In this document: one piece after another, positions 52,022-61,390 of the stretch
How positions within the stretch are numbered: the stretch's first letter is position 1
How the letters are laid out: every line of letters begins with the position of its first letter
DNA from: Afipia sp. 1NLS2
GTDB taxonomy: Bacteria; Pseudomonadota; Alphaproteobacteria; Rhizobiales; Xanthobacteraceae
DNA length: 64,000 bases
Direction: 5' to 3'
NCBI RefSeq assembly: GCF_000178995.1
Contig: NZ_ADVZ01000003.1
Span: 496,001-560,000, forward strand
The notes under the pieces: model-generated
Seen by the model: the letters and a program-made list of their open reading frames with translations, nothing else
Databases searched by the model: none
What the model was told of the DNA's origin: nothing
Made by a program: the position numbers and the translations under genes

Positions 52022-52851
52022 CGAATGTCTCCGTTGTCACTCGCATAGGCAGCGTGTTGTGGGCCTGGCCAGAATGCGTTGACGCGATGTTGATAGTCTC
52101 GAAATGCCTTGCCGCGCGAGCGCAGCATGTGCGCTTCCAAGGGCGGAATACCGGAGGCGTGAACCAGGAGCCAATACATTAGCAATGGTCCGGCGAGAGA
52201 CAACCACCCCCAGGGGTAGGCACCTGAAAGATCGATTGCGATGATGGCGTAGGCGAACCAGCCTATCCATTCGAAAAAATAATTGGGATGACGCGACATC
52301 CCCCAAAGCCCAACGTCGCAAACCTTCCCTTTGTTTACCGGATGGGCACGAAATGCGGAAAGCTGACAGTCGGCGATCGACTCGCCGAGAACTGCCACGA
52401 TCAAGAAGGCGAAAGCGAGCCAATCAGAGAATCTGAGCCCGGGTGCGGGGTTGTGAGCTGCAAGCGTGATCGACAGCGCCAGCGCCAGCCCCACCAGTGC
52501 CTGGATTTGCAGAAACCAGAGCAGGCGAACCTTGAATGCGTCTCCCCATTCCTCGCGCATCTGCCGGTAGCGCGGGTCGTCGCCGTCGCCGCGGGCGGTG
52601 CGAACAGCGATGTGGATGCCAAGCCGCAGTGACCAGACCAGCGCGAGAGCCGCCACGAGCACTTGACGAACCGAGATTGGGTTATCGGCGAGAGGCATAA
52701 GGGCCGCTGCCGCGCCGAAACAGCCGGTTGCAAAGGACCAGGTCGCGTCGATCCAGCCGGACTGACTGGTCCGCAGCGCCACAAGCCATGCTCCGGTCAT
52801 CGTTGCCAGGAGGCAAGCCGCGAGCGCTACAAAGATGATTGTCGCCGTCAT
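52018..52851 (-). CDS. DUF1295 membrane protein (steroid 5-alpha-reductase-like)
   Basis: 277 residues with about seven membrane helices and the C-terminal signature GLWGMSRHPNYFFEWIGW of the DUF1295/isoprenylcysteine-methyltransferase-like fold, where NADPH binding or methyl transfer may occur. A regular member of RpoE-ChrR loci. Overlaps its neighbours on both sides by 4 bp. Confidence 0.86.
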   Translation of the reverse strand: MTATIIFVALAACLLATMTGAWLVALRTSQSGWIDATWSFATGCFGAAAALMPLADNPISVRQVLVAALALVWSLRLGIHIAVRTARGDGDDPRYRQMREEWGDAFKVRLLWFLQIQALVGLALALSITLAAHNPAPGLRFSDWLAFAFLIVAVLGESIADCQLSAFRAHPVNKGKVCDVGLWGMSRHPNYFFEWIGWFAYAIIAIDLSGAYPWGWLSLAGPLLMYWLLVHASGIPPLEAHMLRSRGKAFRDYQHRVNAFWPGPQHAAYASDNGDIR

Positions 52852-53705
52852 GCGGTACTACCCCGAACCGCCGTTGAATCGAGGAGCGATTGAGGATCGA
52901 TATTTTTCAGAGCAAAGCTTACGACGTCATCGAGAACAGGCGCCAAGAACCGCAACGGTCGCGCCAAGGCGCCGATCAGCACGCGGTGATCGATATAGTC
53001 GTACAGCTTGATCTCGGCTTCGCCTCCGACACGTCTTATGCTTTCGGCCATCCGAACCGTATTGCCAGGATCGACGTGTCTATCCCGCCGCCCCGTTGCC
53101 AGAAATGTCGGTGGCGCATCTCTTCCAACGAAGTTAATTGGCTGCGTAGCGGCCAAGCCTTGATGCGGTCCAAAAATTTCTTTCAGCTTAGTGCTATTCA
53201 ACGGAAGAAAGTCGTAGGGACCGGCAAGGCCGATCATCGCGCTGAGATCGCGGCTTGCAACAAGTCCCACTTTGGCAAGCCTTTTACGGTCAAATGCCAG
53301 CATAGCCGCGATGTGGGCACCGGCGGAATGGCCCATGACGATAAGCCGACGCGGATCGCCACTGAATTCCACTATATGATCCACGGTCCAGCGTATCGCC
53401 TCGGCCGCGTCATCAATAAAGTCAGGGAACCGGACCTCCGGAAAGACGCGATAATCGGGAATGACGACTGTGAAGCCGCGCGCCGCCAACGCCGACCCGA
53501 CAAAAAAATAGTCGCCGCGCTCGCCTTCCTCCCAGCCTCCACCATAGAAGAAGACGATGACAGGGGAAGGTCCATGTATGGGGGGCTGATAGACGTCGAG
53601 GAGATGACGCGGACCCTGTCCATAGCGGATGCCCTTACGCGGTCGAGTTGCTCCGATCGCGGCGATCGCATTAAGAAAATTGAGCGGCGACGTAAACGCT
53701 TTCAT
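52848..53705 (-). CDS. Alpha/beta hydrolase (esterase, BD-FAE type)
   Basis: 285 residues. The oxyanion motif is FFYGGGWEEG, the nucleophile elbow GHSAGAHIA has Ser near 145, the acid residue is in TGRRDRHVDPGN, and the catalytic His is in DYIDHRVLIG. A carboxyl-ester hydrolase is expected; the substrate is unknown. It is 27 bp behind chrR in the RpoE operon. Confidence 0.82.
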   Translation of the reverse strand: MKAFTSPLNFLNAIAAIGATRPRKGIRYGQGPRHLLDVYQPPIHGPSPVIVFFYGGGWEEGERGDYFFVGSALAARGFTVVIPDYRVFPEVRFPDFIDDAAEAIRWTVDHIVEFSGDPRRLIVMGHSAGAHIAAMLAFDRKRLAKVGLVASRDLSAMIGLAGPYDFLPLNSTKLKEIFGPHQGLAATQPINFVGRDAPPTFLATGRRDRHVDPGNTVRMAESIRRVGGEAEIKLYDYIDHRVLIGALARPLRFLAPVLDDVVSFALKNIDPQSLLDSTAVRGSTA

Positions 53706-53732
53706 CTGCTAGCAGCCATCCACCGGTCAGGA

Positions 53733-54383
53733 TCAGAAACCCACGAACGGGCGCAAAAGGCGACCCAGGAATCCATGAAGCCGTGTGTCGCCTTCAAGAG
53801 CTGCAAGACAGACGCAATCCGATTCATGCCCCACGACCGGGCGATGATCGACATCGTCGCCCGCCTCGTCGAGATCCCCCGGGAAATACCGACCTCGCTC
53901 ATCCAAAAGTGATCCGGACAGGATTTGCATGAATTCGAGGCCAGTATGTCCATGAGCTGGCAAATGAAGCCCCGCTCTCCCTTTGAGCAGCATGACCTTA
54001 GCTTCCGGACTGCCGGCGATCTTGACCTTGCTCCACTGGAAGCCAGGTCCAAGCCATTTCCACGGGCCGACCTCGCAGTCCTGCATCGCTCGCGGAAGTT
54101 CCAATCCCAATTCCGGATGCTTGATCGTAGGCCGGTCTCTCGCCTGTAACGGTTGAGCAACTTCAAGCCGCTCCATGGTGCGCCCGAAGAGATCCGCCGC
54201 AAGCGGAGCGGGTGGCATCTCGTCCAGGATCGCTCCGCCAATGGCCTCGAAATTCGCCATACGGTTGCGGCAGACGGTGCATCCTTCAAGGTGTACGGAT
54301 ACGACAAGCGCGGGGCCGGCACTCAACGTTCCGCTCGCCCTACGCATCAGCGTTTCGTCGCTGGGATGATGATTGATTGTCAT
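53733..54383 (-). CDS. chrR: ChrR-type zinc anti-sigma factor
   Basis: 216 residues. The anti-sigma domain has the ChrR zinc set His6, His31, Cys35 and Cys38 at identical positions to the Rhodobacter protein. The C-terminal cupin has His144, His146, Glu150 and His180 (HLPAHGHTGLE, DVDHRP), three residues offset from ChrR. It holds RpoE until singlet oxygen or organic peroxide acts on the cupin. Overlaps rpoE by 4 bp. Confidence 0.92.
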   Translation of the reverse strand: MTINHHPSDETLMRRASGTLSAGPALVVSVHLEGCTVCRNRMANFEAIGGAILDEMPPAPLAADLFGRTMERLEVAQPLQARDRPTIKHPELGLELPRAMQDCEVGPWKWLGPGFQWSKVKIAGSPEAKVMLLKGRAGLHLPAHGHTGLEFMQILSGSLLDERGRYFPGDLDEAGDDVDHRPVVGHESDCVCLAALEGDTRLHGFLGRLLRPFVGF

Positions 54384-55033
54384 ATATTGTTGTCCAACAG
54401 GGTCCGAAGGCGATTGAGTGCCAGCCGGACACGGGATTTTACGGTGCCGAGCGGGATGCCCAACTCTCGAGCGATCTCCGCATGGGGCTTCTCAGCAAAG
54501 AAAGAGAGCCGCACGATCGTTGCCTGATCGCTCGGTAGGGATGCCAATGCCTTTCGCACCCCTTCTTCCCGTTCTGCCGTGATTGTGATGTCTTCACCCG
54601 ATGGTGGCATGTCGGGTTCATCGCTCGGATCCAAAATATTATCGGCTGTCCGAGACTGCGTGCGGCGCAGCCGGTCAATCCTTTGATTGCGAGCAATCGT
54701 AAACACCCATGTCGAGGCACCCGCTTTACCTGGATCGAAATAAGACGCCTTTTGCCATACCGCGATCATGACCTCCTGGGTCACTTCCTCGGCGACGGAA
54801 TCCGCAAGACCTGACCGCAGAAGGAAGCTTTTGATGCGAGGCGCGAAATAGGCGAATAGCTGTGCGAAGGCATTTCGATCCTGCTCCCGCGCAACAGCAC
54901 ATATGAGACTGATCAGTTCCTCAGGAGAAGGTAACACCTCTTTTTGCCTGGCCTTGTTCAAAACAATAAGCCTCGCTGCGGGACGGACCTGCCGCGTGTG
55001 CCTTTTGTCGAGATGTAAACTTGCTGCATCCAT
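54380..55033 (-). CDS. rpoE: RpoE-type ECF sigma factor (ECF11)
   Basis: 217 residues from ATG 55033; a TTG near codon 25 with an upstream GAGG could be an alternative start, since relatives are about 180 residues. Region 2 (FAPRIKSFLLRSGLADSVAE, WVFTIARNQRIDRLRR) and region 4 (EIARELGIPLGTVKSRVRLA) are clear. Cognate of ChrR. TGATCT-N18-TATGAA directly upstream indicates positive autoregulation. Confidence 0.92.
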   Translation of the reverse strand: MDAASLHLDKRHTRQVRPAARLIVLNKARQKEVLPSPEELISLICAVAREQDRNAFAQLFAYFAPRIKSFLLRSGLADSVAEEVTQEVMIAVWQKASYFDPGKAGASTWVFTIARNQRIDRLRRTQSRTADNILDPSDEPDMPPSGEDITITAEREEGVRKALASLPSDQATIVRLSFFAEKPHAEIARELGIPLGTVKSRVRLALNRLRTLLDNNI

Positions 55034-55039
55034 TTGTCC

Positions 55040-55069
55040 TTCATACGCCCGCGTCCTGCAATCAGATCA
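55040..55069 (-). promoter_or_regulatory. RpoE-type promoter of rpoE
   Basis: On the minus strand TGATCT (55064-55069), 18 nt, TATGAA (55040-55045). It lies only 7 nt above ATG 55033, which supports a downstream start for the sigma gene or a very short leader. Confidence 0.65.
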
Positions 55070-55078
55070 CGGGTTAGG

Positions 55079-55108
55079 TGATCTGCTACGCGCCAAGTTC
55101 CGTAAATA
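55079..55108 (+). promoter_or_regulatory. RpoE-type promoter of the FAD oxidoreductase operon
   Basis: TGATCT 55079-55084, 18 nt, TAAATA 55103-55108, 31 nt above the TTG start of the next gene. Confidence 0.68.
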
Positions 55109-55138
55109 TTGGCAGTTTGACGCGCGGAGGGAAATCCT

Positions 55139-56518
55139 TTGACCGGAAAGATTGCAGCCACCGACTGGCATAACGGACCAGAACACGGGCCGGCCCCGGG
55201 TCAAAGCCTTGATATTGCTGTTGTGGGCAGCGGCATTTCCGGCCTGTCCGCCGCGTGGTTGCTTTCCAAGAGGCACCGGGTTGTTCTTTACGAAGCCGAT
55301 AACCGGCTGGGCGGACACAGCCACACCGTCGATGCTGGGGGCCTAGCAGTCGATACTGGATTCATCGTGTTCAACGAGAACACCTATCCCAACCTGACGG
55401 CTCTGTTCGATCACATCGGCGTTTCCACAAAGTGTTCCGATATGTCGTTTGCCGTTTCCCTCGACGATGGCCGTCTCGAATATTCCGGCACCGGACTACT
55501 AGGTCTATTCGCGCAGCGCCGGAACGCCATCAGCCCACGATTCTGGATGATGCTACGCGATCTCGTCCGCTTCTATCGCGAGGCACCGCGGAACGTTGCG
55601 GCACTGGGCATGATAACTCTTGACGAATATCTCGATGCGGCTGGCTACGGGGATGGATTCCGCAACGACCATCTCTATCCTATGGCGGCAGCCATCTGGT
55701 CGACTCCGGCGGCGAAAATCGGTACCTATCCCGCGGCTTCGTTCATCCGATTTTGCGAGAGCCACGGGCTGCTTAAGCTCACTGGCCGTCCCGTCTGGCG
55801 AACCGTCGCTGGCGGCAGCCGATGCTATGTCAGGCGGCTCTCCGAGACCATACCGGAAGTCGTGTCAAACTATCCTATCAAAGCGATCGTTCGTACCGGA
55901 AATGGCGCCGATGTCATCGGGCTCGAGGGCAACCGCCGCCATTTCGATCACGTTGTCATCGCCGCCCACGCGGACGAGGCACTGAAGCTGCTGGCCGATC
56001 CGAGCAGCGAAGAACGGCGTCTTCTCGGAGCATTCGAATATATTTTCAACGATGCGGTCCTCCATTCCGATACGCGTCTGATGCCGCAGCGGCGTCGGGT
56101 CTGGTCGAGCTGGAATTACATGACCAGAGATGACCTTGACGGCCGCCGGCTTGCGGTCACCTACTGGATGAACCGCCTTCAGGGGATCGAGAGCGATCGG
56201 CCGTTGTTCGTGACGCTTAATCCTCACAAGGAAATTGAAGCCGACACAATCTTGAAACAGATGCGTTACAGCCACCCCCGTTTCGATGCCGCGGCAATGG
56301 AGGCGCAGAAGCAGCTTTGGTCGCTGCAAGGTAGCCGCAACACCTGGTTCTGCGGCGCCTATTTCGGCGCAGGGTTTCATGAGGATGGGCTGCAAGCCGG
56401 TCTCGCGGTCGCCGAAGCGATCGGGGGCGTGCGGCGGCCATGGACGGTTCGGAACGAATCCGGGCGAATTCATATATATGAAAGCGAGCTTGATCTGCCT
56501 GAGACGGAGGCAGCCTGA
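55139..56518 (+). CDS. FAD-dependent amine oxidase/desaturase-like oxidoreductase
   Basis: TTG 55139 with GGAGGG at 6 nt. 459 residues with a dinucleotide-binding GSGISGLSAAWLLSKRHRVV and the GG motif RLGGHSHTVD, then an amine-oxidase-like body. The family (COG2907) is invariably beside DUF1365 and CFA-synthase genes and is thought to act on lipids. First gene of the rightward RpoE operon. Confidence 0.86.
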   Translation: MTGKIAATDWHNGPEHGPAPGQSLDIAVVGSGISGLSAAWLLSKRHRVVLYEADNRLGGHSHTVDAGGLAVDTGFIVFNENTYPNLTALFDHIGVSTKCSDMSFAVSLDDGRLEYSGTGLLGLFAQRRNAISPRFWMMLRDLVRFYREAPRNVAALGMITLDEYLDAAGYGDGFRNDHLYPMAAAIWSTPAAKIGTYPAASFIRFCESHGLLKLTGRPVWRTVAGGSRCYVRRLSETIPEVVSNYPIKAIVRTGNGADVIGLEGNRRHFDHVVIAAHADEALKLLADPSSEERRLLGAFEYIFNDAVLHSDTRLMPQRRRVWSSWNYMTRDDLDGRRLAVTYWMNRLQGIESDRPLFVTLNPHKEIEADTILKQMRYSHPRFDAAAMEAQKQLWSLQGSRNTWFCGAYFGAGFHEDGLQAGLAVAEAIGGVRRPWTVRNESGRIHIYESELDLPETEAA

Positions 56519-57339
56519 TGCCAAAGTTCCGATCAGCTCTTTTCGCTGGTTCTGTGATGCACCACAGGCTCCGGCCAAGACAGCACCGCTTGCGCTACAG
56601 AATATTTTATCTCCTGCTCGATCTCGAAGAAATCGATGCTCTGGCAAGCAGGCTTCGCTTGTTCTCGCATAACCGTTTCAACCTCTTTAGCTTCCACGAT
56701 TGCGATCATGGCGAGGCTGCAACCATGCCGCTTCGCGACAGGATCGAGCGGCACCTGGAGGAAGCGGGCATCGAATCGGGCGGGCCGATCCAACTGCTCG
56801 CCATGCCGCGCATCCTAGGATACGCCTTCAATCCGCTAAGCATCTATTTCTGTCACAGACGCGACCAATCACTTTCCGCGATCTTCTACGAGGTCAACAA
56901 CACCTTCGGGCAGCGCCACAATTATCTCATTCCCGTGCCCTCAGGCGTCGAGGGGCCAATCCGGCAAGAAAGTAGAAAATCTTTTTATGTGTCGCCATTC
57001 ATGACCACCGACATGGTCTATTCGTTTTCTGTCGTGCCTCCGGGAACGGATTTAGCGGTTTCAGTCATCGGCCGCGACGAGAGCGGGCCGCTTATTATTG
57101 CCAGGCTGGCCGCTGCCCGACAGGAGTTGACGGACGCTTCACTTGCGCGCGCCTTTTGCGTTTATCCACTGCTGACATTCAAAGTCATCGCGGGAATCTA
57201 CTGGGAAGCGTTTCTGATTTGGCTGAAGGGTATTCGTCTGCATCGTCGACCCTTGCCACCCGATCAATCGGTCACCGTTGGGCGTAGCGCTAGTCCTGAG
57301 ATCAATCATCCAGAGAAGAAAACAGCGAATGGTCTTTGA
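56518..57339 (+). CDS. DUF1365 family protein
   Basis: 273 residues of DUF1365 (YRIFYLLLDLEEIDALASRL, LAMPRILGYAFNPLSIYFCH, YEVNNTFGQRHNYLIPV). No catalytic motif is established for the family. The start overlaps the oxidoreductase stop (TGATG), and its end overlaps the methyltransferase gene, so translation is coupled. Likely a lipid-modification partner. Confidence 0.86.
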   Translation: MPKFRSALFAGSVMHHRLRPRQHRLRYRIFYLLLDLEEIDALASRLRLFSHNRFNLFSFHDCDHGEAATMPLRDRIERHLEEAGIESGGPIQLLAMPRILGYAFNPLSIYFCHRRDQSLSAIFYEVNNTFGQRHNYLIPVPSGVEGPIRQESRKSFYVSPFMTTDMVYSFSVVPPGTDLAVSVIGRDESGPLIIARLAAARQELTDASLARAFCVYPLLTFKVIAGIYWEAFLIWLKGIRLHRRPLPPDQSVTVGRSASPEINHPEKKTANGL

Positions 57340-58549
57340 TGGAAAAACGAGAACAATGGACGGGATTGGGGACCGCAAGGAAAGCTTGGCCGCCCGCGTC
57401 TTGCGCCGAATGATTGCCCAGATCGAGTTCGGCCATATCATGGTTGTGCTGCCCTCCGGTGATCGTATTGAGCATTCTGGTGCGCAGGCGGGACCTTCTG
57501 CAACGCTTGTTCTCCGCCGCTGGCGTGCGATCCGGCGACTCCTCAGCCACGGAGATCTGGGCTTTGCAGAAGCCTATATCGAGGGCGATTGGTCGAGTCC
57601 CGATCTTGCCGCATTCCTGGAATTGGCGGCGCGAAACATCGCCGTGCTCGATCGCAAGATGTCTGGTTTCTGGCCTGTTCGCATGTTTAATCGCGCGCGG
57701 CATTTACGGCACGCGAATAGTAAAGCGGGTAGCCGCAGGAATATCTCGCTTCATTACGATCTCGGCAATGATTTTTACCAGTGCTGGCTCGATCGGAGCA
57801 TGACGTACTCCTCTGCGCTCTATGCGCATCCAAACCAGACGCTTGAAGACGCTCAGGAAGCCAAGCTGTCACGAATCGAAAAGCTCCTGGACCTCCGCGG
57901 TGGCGAGGATATCCTTGAAATTGGCTGCGGCTGGGGCGCGTTGGCCGTGAGATTGGCCCGCGCAGGGGCTCGCGTTACCGCTGTTACCCTGTCGTCGGAG
58001 CAACTGGCACTCTCTCGACAGCGCGTAGAACAGGAAGCTCTGGTCGACAGAGTTGCTTTGGAATTGACCGACTATCGCGACATCGAAGGCTCTTATGACA
58101 GGATCGTATCGATCGAGATGCTGGAGGCGGTCGGTGAGGCGTACTGGCCGATTTATTTCAAAACCCTGCATGATCGCCTGAACGTCGGCGGCATAGCGGT
58201 CCTGCAAGTGATCACGATTAACGAGGCTCGCTTCGAGGCCTACCGCGGTTCCGCCGATTTTATTCAGCGTCATATCTTCCCAGGCGGGATGCTTCCAACG
58301 AAAGCGATCATTATCGAACAAGGTGCGCAGGCCGGCCTCAAGCTCGTTTCAACACAAAGTTTCGGCCAGAGCTATGCCGCGACACTGGCCGAGTGGCGCA
58401 AACGTTTCTTGGCGTCATGGCCCAGCATCACCGAAATGGGGTTTCCGGAGCGCTTTCGCCGGCTCTGGGACTATTACCTATGTTATTGCGAGGCAGGCTT
58501 CAGGGCCGCAACTATCGATGTGGACTTTTATGTCCTCGCCAAAAGCTGA
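57329..58549 (+). CDS. Cyclopropane-fatty-acyl-phospholipid synthase family methyltransferase 2
   Basis: The start ATG 57329 overlaps DUF1365 by 11 bp; ATG 57356 is possible. 406 residues with the N-terminal CFA domain (GFAEAYIEGDWSSPDLAAFL), NISLHYDLGNDFYQCWLDRS, SAM motif LEIGCGWGALAVRLA and IFPGGMLPT. Full-length CFA-synthase architecture; it should methylenate or methylate unsaturated acyl chains. Second methyltransferase of this type in the locus. Confidence 0.9.
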   Translation: MVFDGKTRTMDGIGDRKESLAARVLRRMIAQIEFGHIMVVLPSGDRIEHSGAQAGPSATLVLRRWRAIRRLLSHGDLGFAEAYIEGDWSSPDLAAFLELAARNIAVLDRKMSGFWPVRMFNRARHLRHANSKAGSRRNISLHYDLGNDFYQCWLDRSMTYSSALYAHPNQTLEDAQEAKLSRIEKLLDLRGGEDILEIGCGWGALAVRLARAGARVTAVTLSSEQLALSRQRVEQEALVDRVALELTDYRDIEGSYDRIVSIEMLEAVGEAYWPIYFKTLHDRLNVGGIAVLQVITINEARFEAYRGSADFIQRHIFPGGMLPTKAIIIEQGAQAGLKLVSTQSFGQSYAATLAEWRKRFLASWPSITEMGFPERFRRLWDYYLCYCEAGFRAATIDVDFYVLAKS

Positions 58550-58688
58550 CGGCCTAGATGGAAGAAGCAAAAATTTTTTGAGGAACCCTTTGTCTTCTCC
58601 CAGCAGACACAAAATCGGCTCCATTGATTACTTGAGGTAGGTCCGCGAATCTAAATCGGTTTGTCGCCTAGATGACTTCTCGCAGCTT

Positions 58689-59240
58689 TCAGTCGTGAAT
58701 ATCAGCGCGAATATAACTCAATCCGCCGATAGCAAAATCGCACTGAAAGGCTCGGCCTATGGCCACCAGCCCGATACGCCGCAACCGACGTTTATTGAGT
58801 GGAATATCGGTGCGATAAGGAGCAAAGGCGCTGAACCGCAAAACGACGGTCCGCCAATCTGCATATGCCGTGAAATTTTGGCGGTACGACTGCCACGGCT
58901 TTGCCAAATAGTCCGTCCTCAAGTGAACGCCGTAGAGCTCGCCATTGCCAAACACGTCGATCGCAATTCCGTCCCAGCCACTTGCATCCACAACATCGGC
59001 TGTCGGCGAGAGATCGAGTGCGGCTTGAACAAATCCTCCATTATTTTCCAAGCTGACGTCTCCGCGCACACGGATGGCGGCCCGACCAGCGATCACCTCG
59101 CGACCTATAACTCCTTTGGAATCTCCACCCATGACCTGGTCTGTAACAAGTCGCCAGACGCTGCCAATCGTAGCCACAAGAGGCTCCCCGCTGAGGTCAT
59201 CTATTATGTTGGGCGCAGGCAACATCTTCCCGTCCCTCAT
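58689..59240 (-). CDS. CIA30-family protein
   Basis: 183 residues of the NADH:ubiquinone oxidoreductase complex I intermediate-associated protein 30 family (WRLVTDQVMGGDSKGVI, WDGIAIDVFGNGELYGVHLR). The bacterial role is undefined; a carbohydrate-binding-like fold is known for relatives. Convergent with the CFA gene. Confidence 0.8.
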   Translation of the reverse strand: MRDGKMLPAPNIIDDLSGEPLVATIGSVWRLVTDQVMGGDSKGVIGREVIAGRAAIRVRGDVSLENNGGFVQAALDLSPTADVVDASGWDGIAIDVFGNGELYGVHLRTDYLAKPWQSYRQNFTAYADWRTVVLRFSAFAPYRTDIPLNKRRLRRIGLVAIGRAFQCDFAIGGLSYIRADIHD

Positions 59241-59676
59241 GCTTGTGAACGCACGTTAGCGACACGCCGAAGAATGGCAGCACCAGCAGAGGCGCAACTC
59301 AGCCACGCCATCTCATGGGATGGCCCTGTTCGCCGATGGCGGCTTGATGGCCTCAAAACCCTACGCTGCGTCCGGAGCTTATATCGGCCGAATGTCCGGT
59401 CGTTGCCGCACCTGCACCTGCGACACCAAGATCGCGACGGGCCAAGCTGCGTACCCGTCCAATTTTCTCTGCTGGAATTCTTGATCAAGAACCGTTCATG
59501 TCTTGAGCAAAGTCCTCGGATCATCATGCTTTATCGAACCCTCAACCAAACGCCAAAAGAGCGCGAGAAGACCATCACGCAAGCGGCCCGCGCATTCATG
59601 GAATGCTTGTAGCAAAAGGGGTCGGCCTTGTCGGGCGTGCTGGCTCGGGAAGCTGTTCGTCGTAGCTAGCCGCGCC
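59241..59676. other. Intergenic region between CIA30 and ferrochelatase genes
   Basis: No gene is recognised. A 96-codon minus-strand frame (59237-59527) has no family likeness. A weak RpoE-like element on the minus strand (TGATCC 59518-59523, about 17 nt, CATGAA 59495-59500) may serve the CIA30 gene. Confidence 0.35.
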
Positions 59677-60717
59677 TTACACCCAACCTGCCAATTCCTT
59701 TCTGACGACGTGTTCTATGACTTTCATTCCGTCCGTCCCGTCGTTGAGGCACGGCACATGAGTGAACCGTTCGCCGCCACTGTGAAGAAAAGCTTCCTTC
59801 GCCTCCACTGCAATCTCGTCGAGAGTTTCGAGGCAGTCGGAAACGAAGCCTGGATTGATCACTGCAATTTTCTTTGTTCCGTTTTTTGCCAGTTCTTCGA
59901 CGGTCTTATCGGTGTATGGCTGCAGCCACTCTTCCGGACCAAACCTCGATTGAAACGTCACCATTATCCGGTCTTTGTCCCAGCCAAGACGTTCCCCGAG
60001 CAGCCTCGTCGTTTTGTGGCACTGGCAGTGATAGGGATCGCCCTTCTTGAAATACGACATCGGAATGCCGTGGTAGGACGTGAGCAGTATCTCCGGCTCC
60101 CAATCAAGAGTGGCAAGATGACTTTCGATCGAATTGGCGAGAGCGTCGATATAGATTGGATCGTCGTGATATCTTGGCACCGTGCGAATTGCTGGCTGCC
60201 ATCTCAGATTGATCAGCGCCCTGAAACTCTCGTCATTCACCGTCGCAGTCGTCGCGGCCGCATATTGAGGATAGAGCGGATAGAGAAGAATTCTTTCGCA
60301 TCCGGATTCCTGAAGATCCTGGATCTTGCTGCGTATTGATGGCTTCCCGTAACGCATGGCCCAGTCGATCCGCACCGACGAAAATTCCGACAATCTGTTT
60401 GCGAGTTGCGAAGCCTGGCTGCGTGTGTAAGTCCGCAGGTAGCTTTCGCCCTTTTCCTTGTTCCAAATCGTCTCATAAGCTTTTGCGACTTTTCTCGGTC
60501 TCGTGTTCAGCACGATGCCGTAGAGTATCGGATACCAAAGCCAACGAGACCACTCGATGACGCGGCGATCTGTCAGGAATTCTGCGAGATATCGGCGCAG
60601 TGAAACGGGATCGGTAGCCTGGGGCGTGCCGAGATTGATCAGCAACACGCCGATTTTGCCAAATTCCACCTTCGGATGCTCGTAGGGGGCGTTCTTAATC
60701 AAAACTCGACCATCCAT
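59677..60717 (-). CDS. hemH: Ferrochelatase
   Basis: 346 residues. Family landmarks are LLINLGTP, the metal-site SYHGIPMSYFKKGDPYHCQC with its catalytic His, the invariant FQSRFGPEEWLQPYT, and INPGFVSDCLETLDEI. It inserts iron into protoporphyrin IX. A weak RpoE-like element (GATC core 60754-60757, 17 nt, TAACAA) lies above it; free protoporphyrin generates singlet oxygen, so such control would make sense. Confidence 0.93.
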   Translation of the reverse strand: MDGRVLIKNAPYEHPKVEFGKIGVLLINLGTPQATDPVSLRRYLAEFLTDRRVIEWSRWLWYPILYGIVLNTRPRKVAKAYETIWNKEKGESYLRTYTRSQASQLANRLSEFSSVRIDWAMRYGKPSIRSKIQDLQESGCERILLYPLYPQYAAATTATVNDESFRALINLRWQPAIRTVPRYHDDPIYIDALANSIESHLATLDWEPEILLTSYHGIPMSYFKKGDPYHCQCHKTTRLLGERLGWDKDRIMVTFQSRFGPEEWLQPYTDKTVEELAKNGTKKIAVINPGFVSDCLETLDEIAVEAKEAFLHSGGERFTHVPCLNDGTDGMKVIEHVVRKELAGWV

Positions 60718-61186
60718 TTCGGAAAAGTTTTGTTAGCGTAAAAGGGCGCGTAAGATCGTAAAGCGTAGTGTCTAACTCCAAGAGCAGCTCACGCTAGAAT
60801 GTTTCAGAACCGATTTTGCGTTTTTTCTATGAATGACATCGAATCTGGTCTCCGGCATGTCCAAGTACGTTTACGAGCTGGAGAGCCCGGCGGATCACTG
60901 CCTCAACGGAACAGCCTGAATGGGCTATATCCGCGCTGTGACCTATAAGAGAAAGGAGGAAAGGCGGGACCATAAGAATGGCGCTTAGAATGGCCATCTG
61001 CCCATAGCAGTCAGGGCAGGGCGATGCTTTACGACCATAAGTCGACAAGCGTTTTTTGTGCTCCGCCCAACGCCACAGAGAGTTACTTTTGATCCGCCAT
61101 GCAAGCAGTCCGACTATGGGATGTTCAGACTGCCAGGCGGCTATCAGATCCGCGGACGAGACATGGCAGGAAGCAGGGACGCACGA
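60718..61186. other. Intergenic region upstream of hemH
   Basis: No gene recognised. A 131-codon minus-strand frame (60827-61222) has cysteine-rich, low-similarity content and is probably chance. The left end holds the hemH promoter region with the weak RpoE-like element. Confidence 0.35.
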
Positions 61187-61233
61187 TGAACGGCATAAAT
61201 AGTCCGAGCCCCAAACCCGCACTCCCAGGCATT

Positions 61234-61390
61234 CATATCCTGAACGGCTATTACGCCCTTGTCATCGACGAGCATCGCCGCGACTTCGCCCCCACTCTCT
61301 GGGACGTCCATTGTCCGGCGTTGAGCAACGCTGGTTCATAGGTGCCCATGCCAACGTCGAGGGCGGCTACGAAACAGATCTTCTGGGTGA
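61234..61390 (+). pseudogene. DUF2235 (Tle1-like phospholipase) remnant
   Basis: YYALVIDEHRRDFAPTLW in one frame and VEQRWFIGAHANVEGGYET in the next reproduce two neighbouring conserved segments of DUF2235 hydrolases, including the distal aspartate/histidine region. They are split by a frameshift near 61318, and both ends of the gene are missing. Confidence 0.5.

Noticed and set aside
52890-53912. 340-codon plus-strand frame
   Set aside because: Antisense to the esterase and chrR genes; composition is that of a shadow frame.
53702-54322. Second minus-strand frame across chrR
   Set aside because: The chrR frame has all eight zinc ligands at family positions; this overlapping frame has none.
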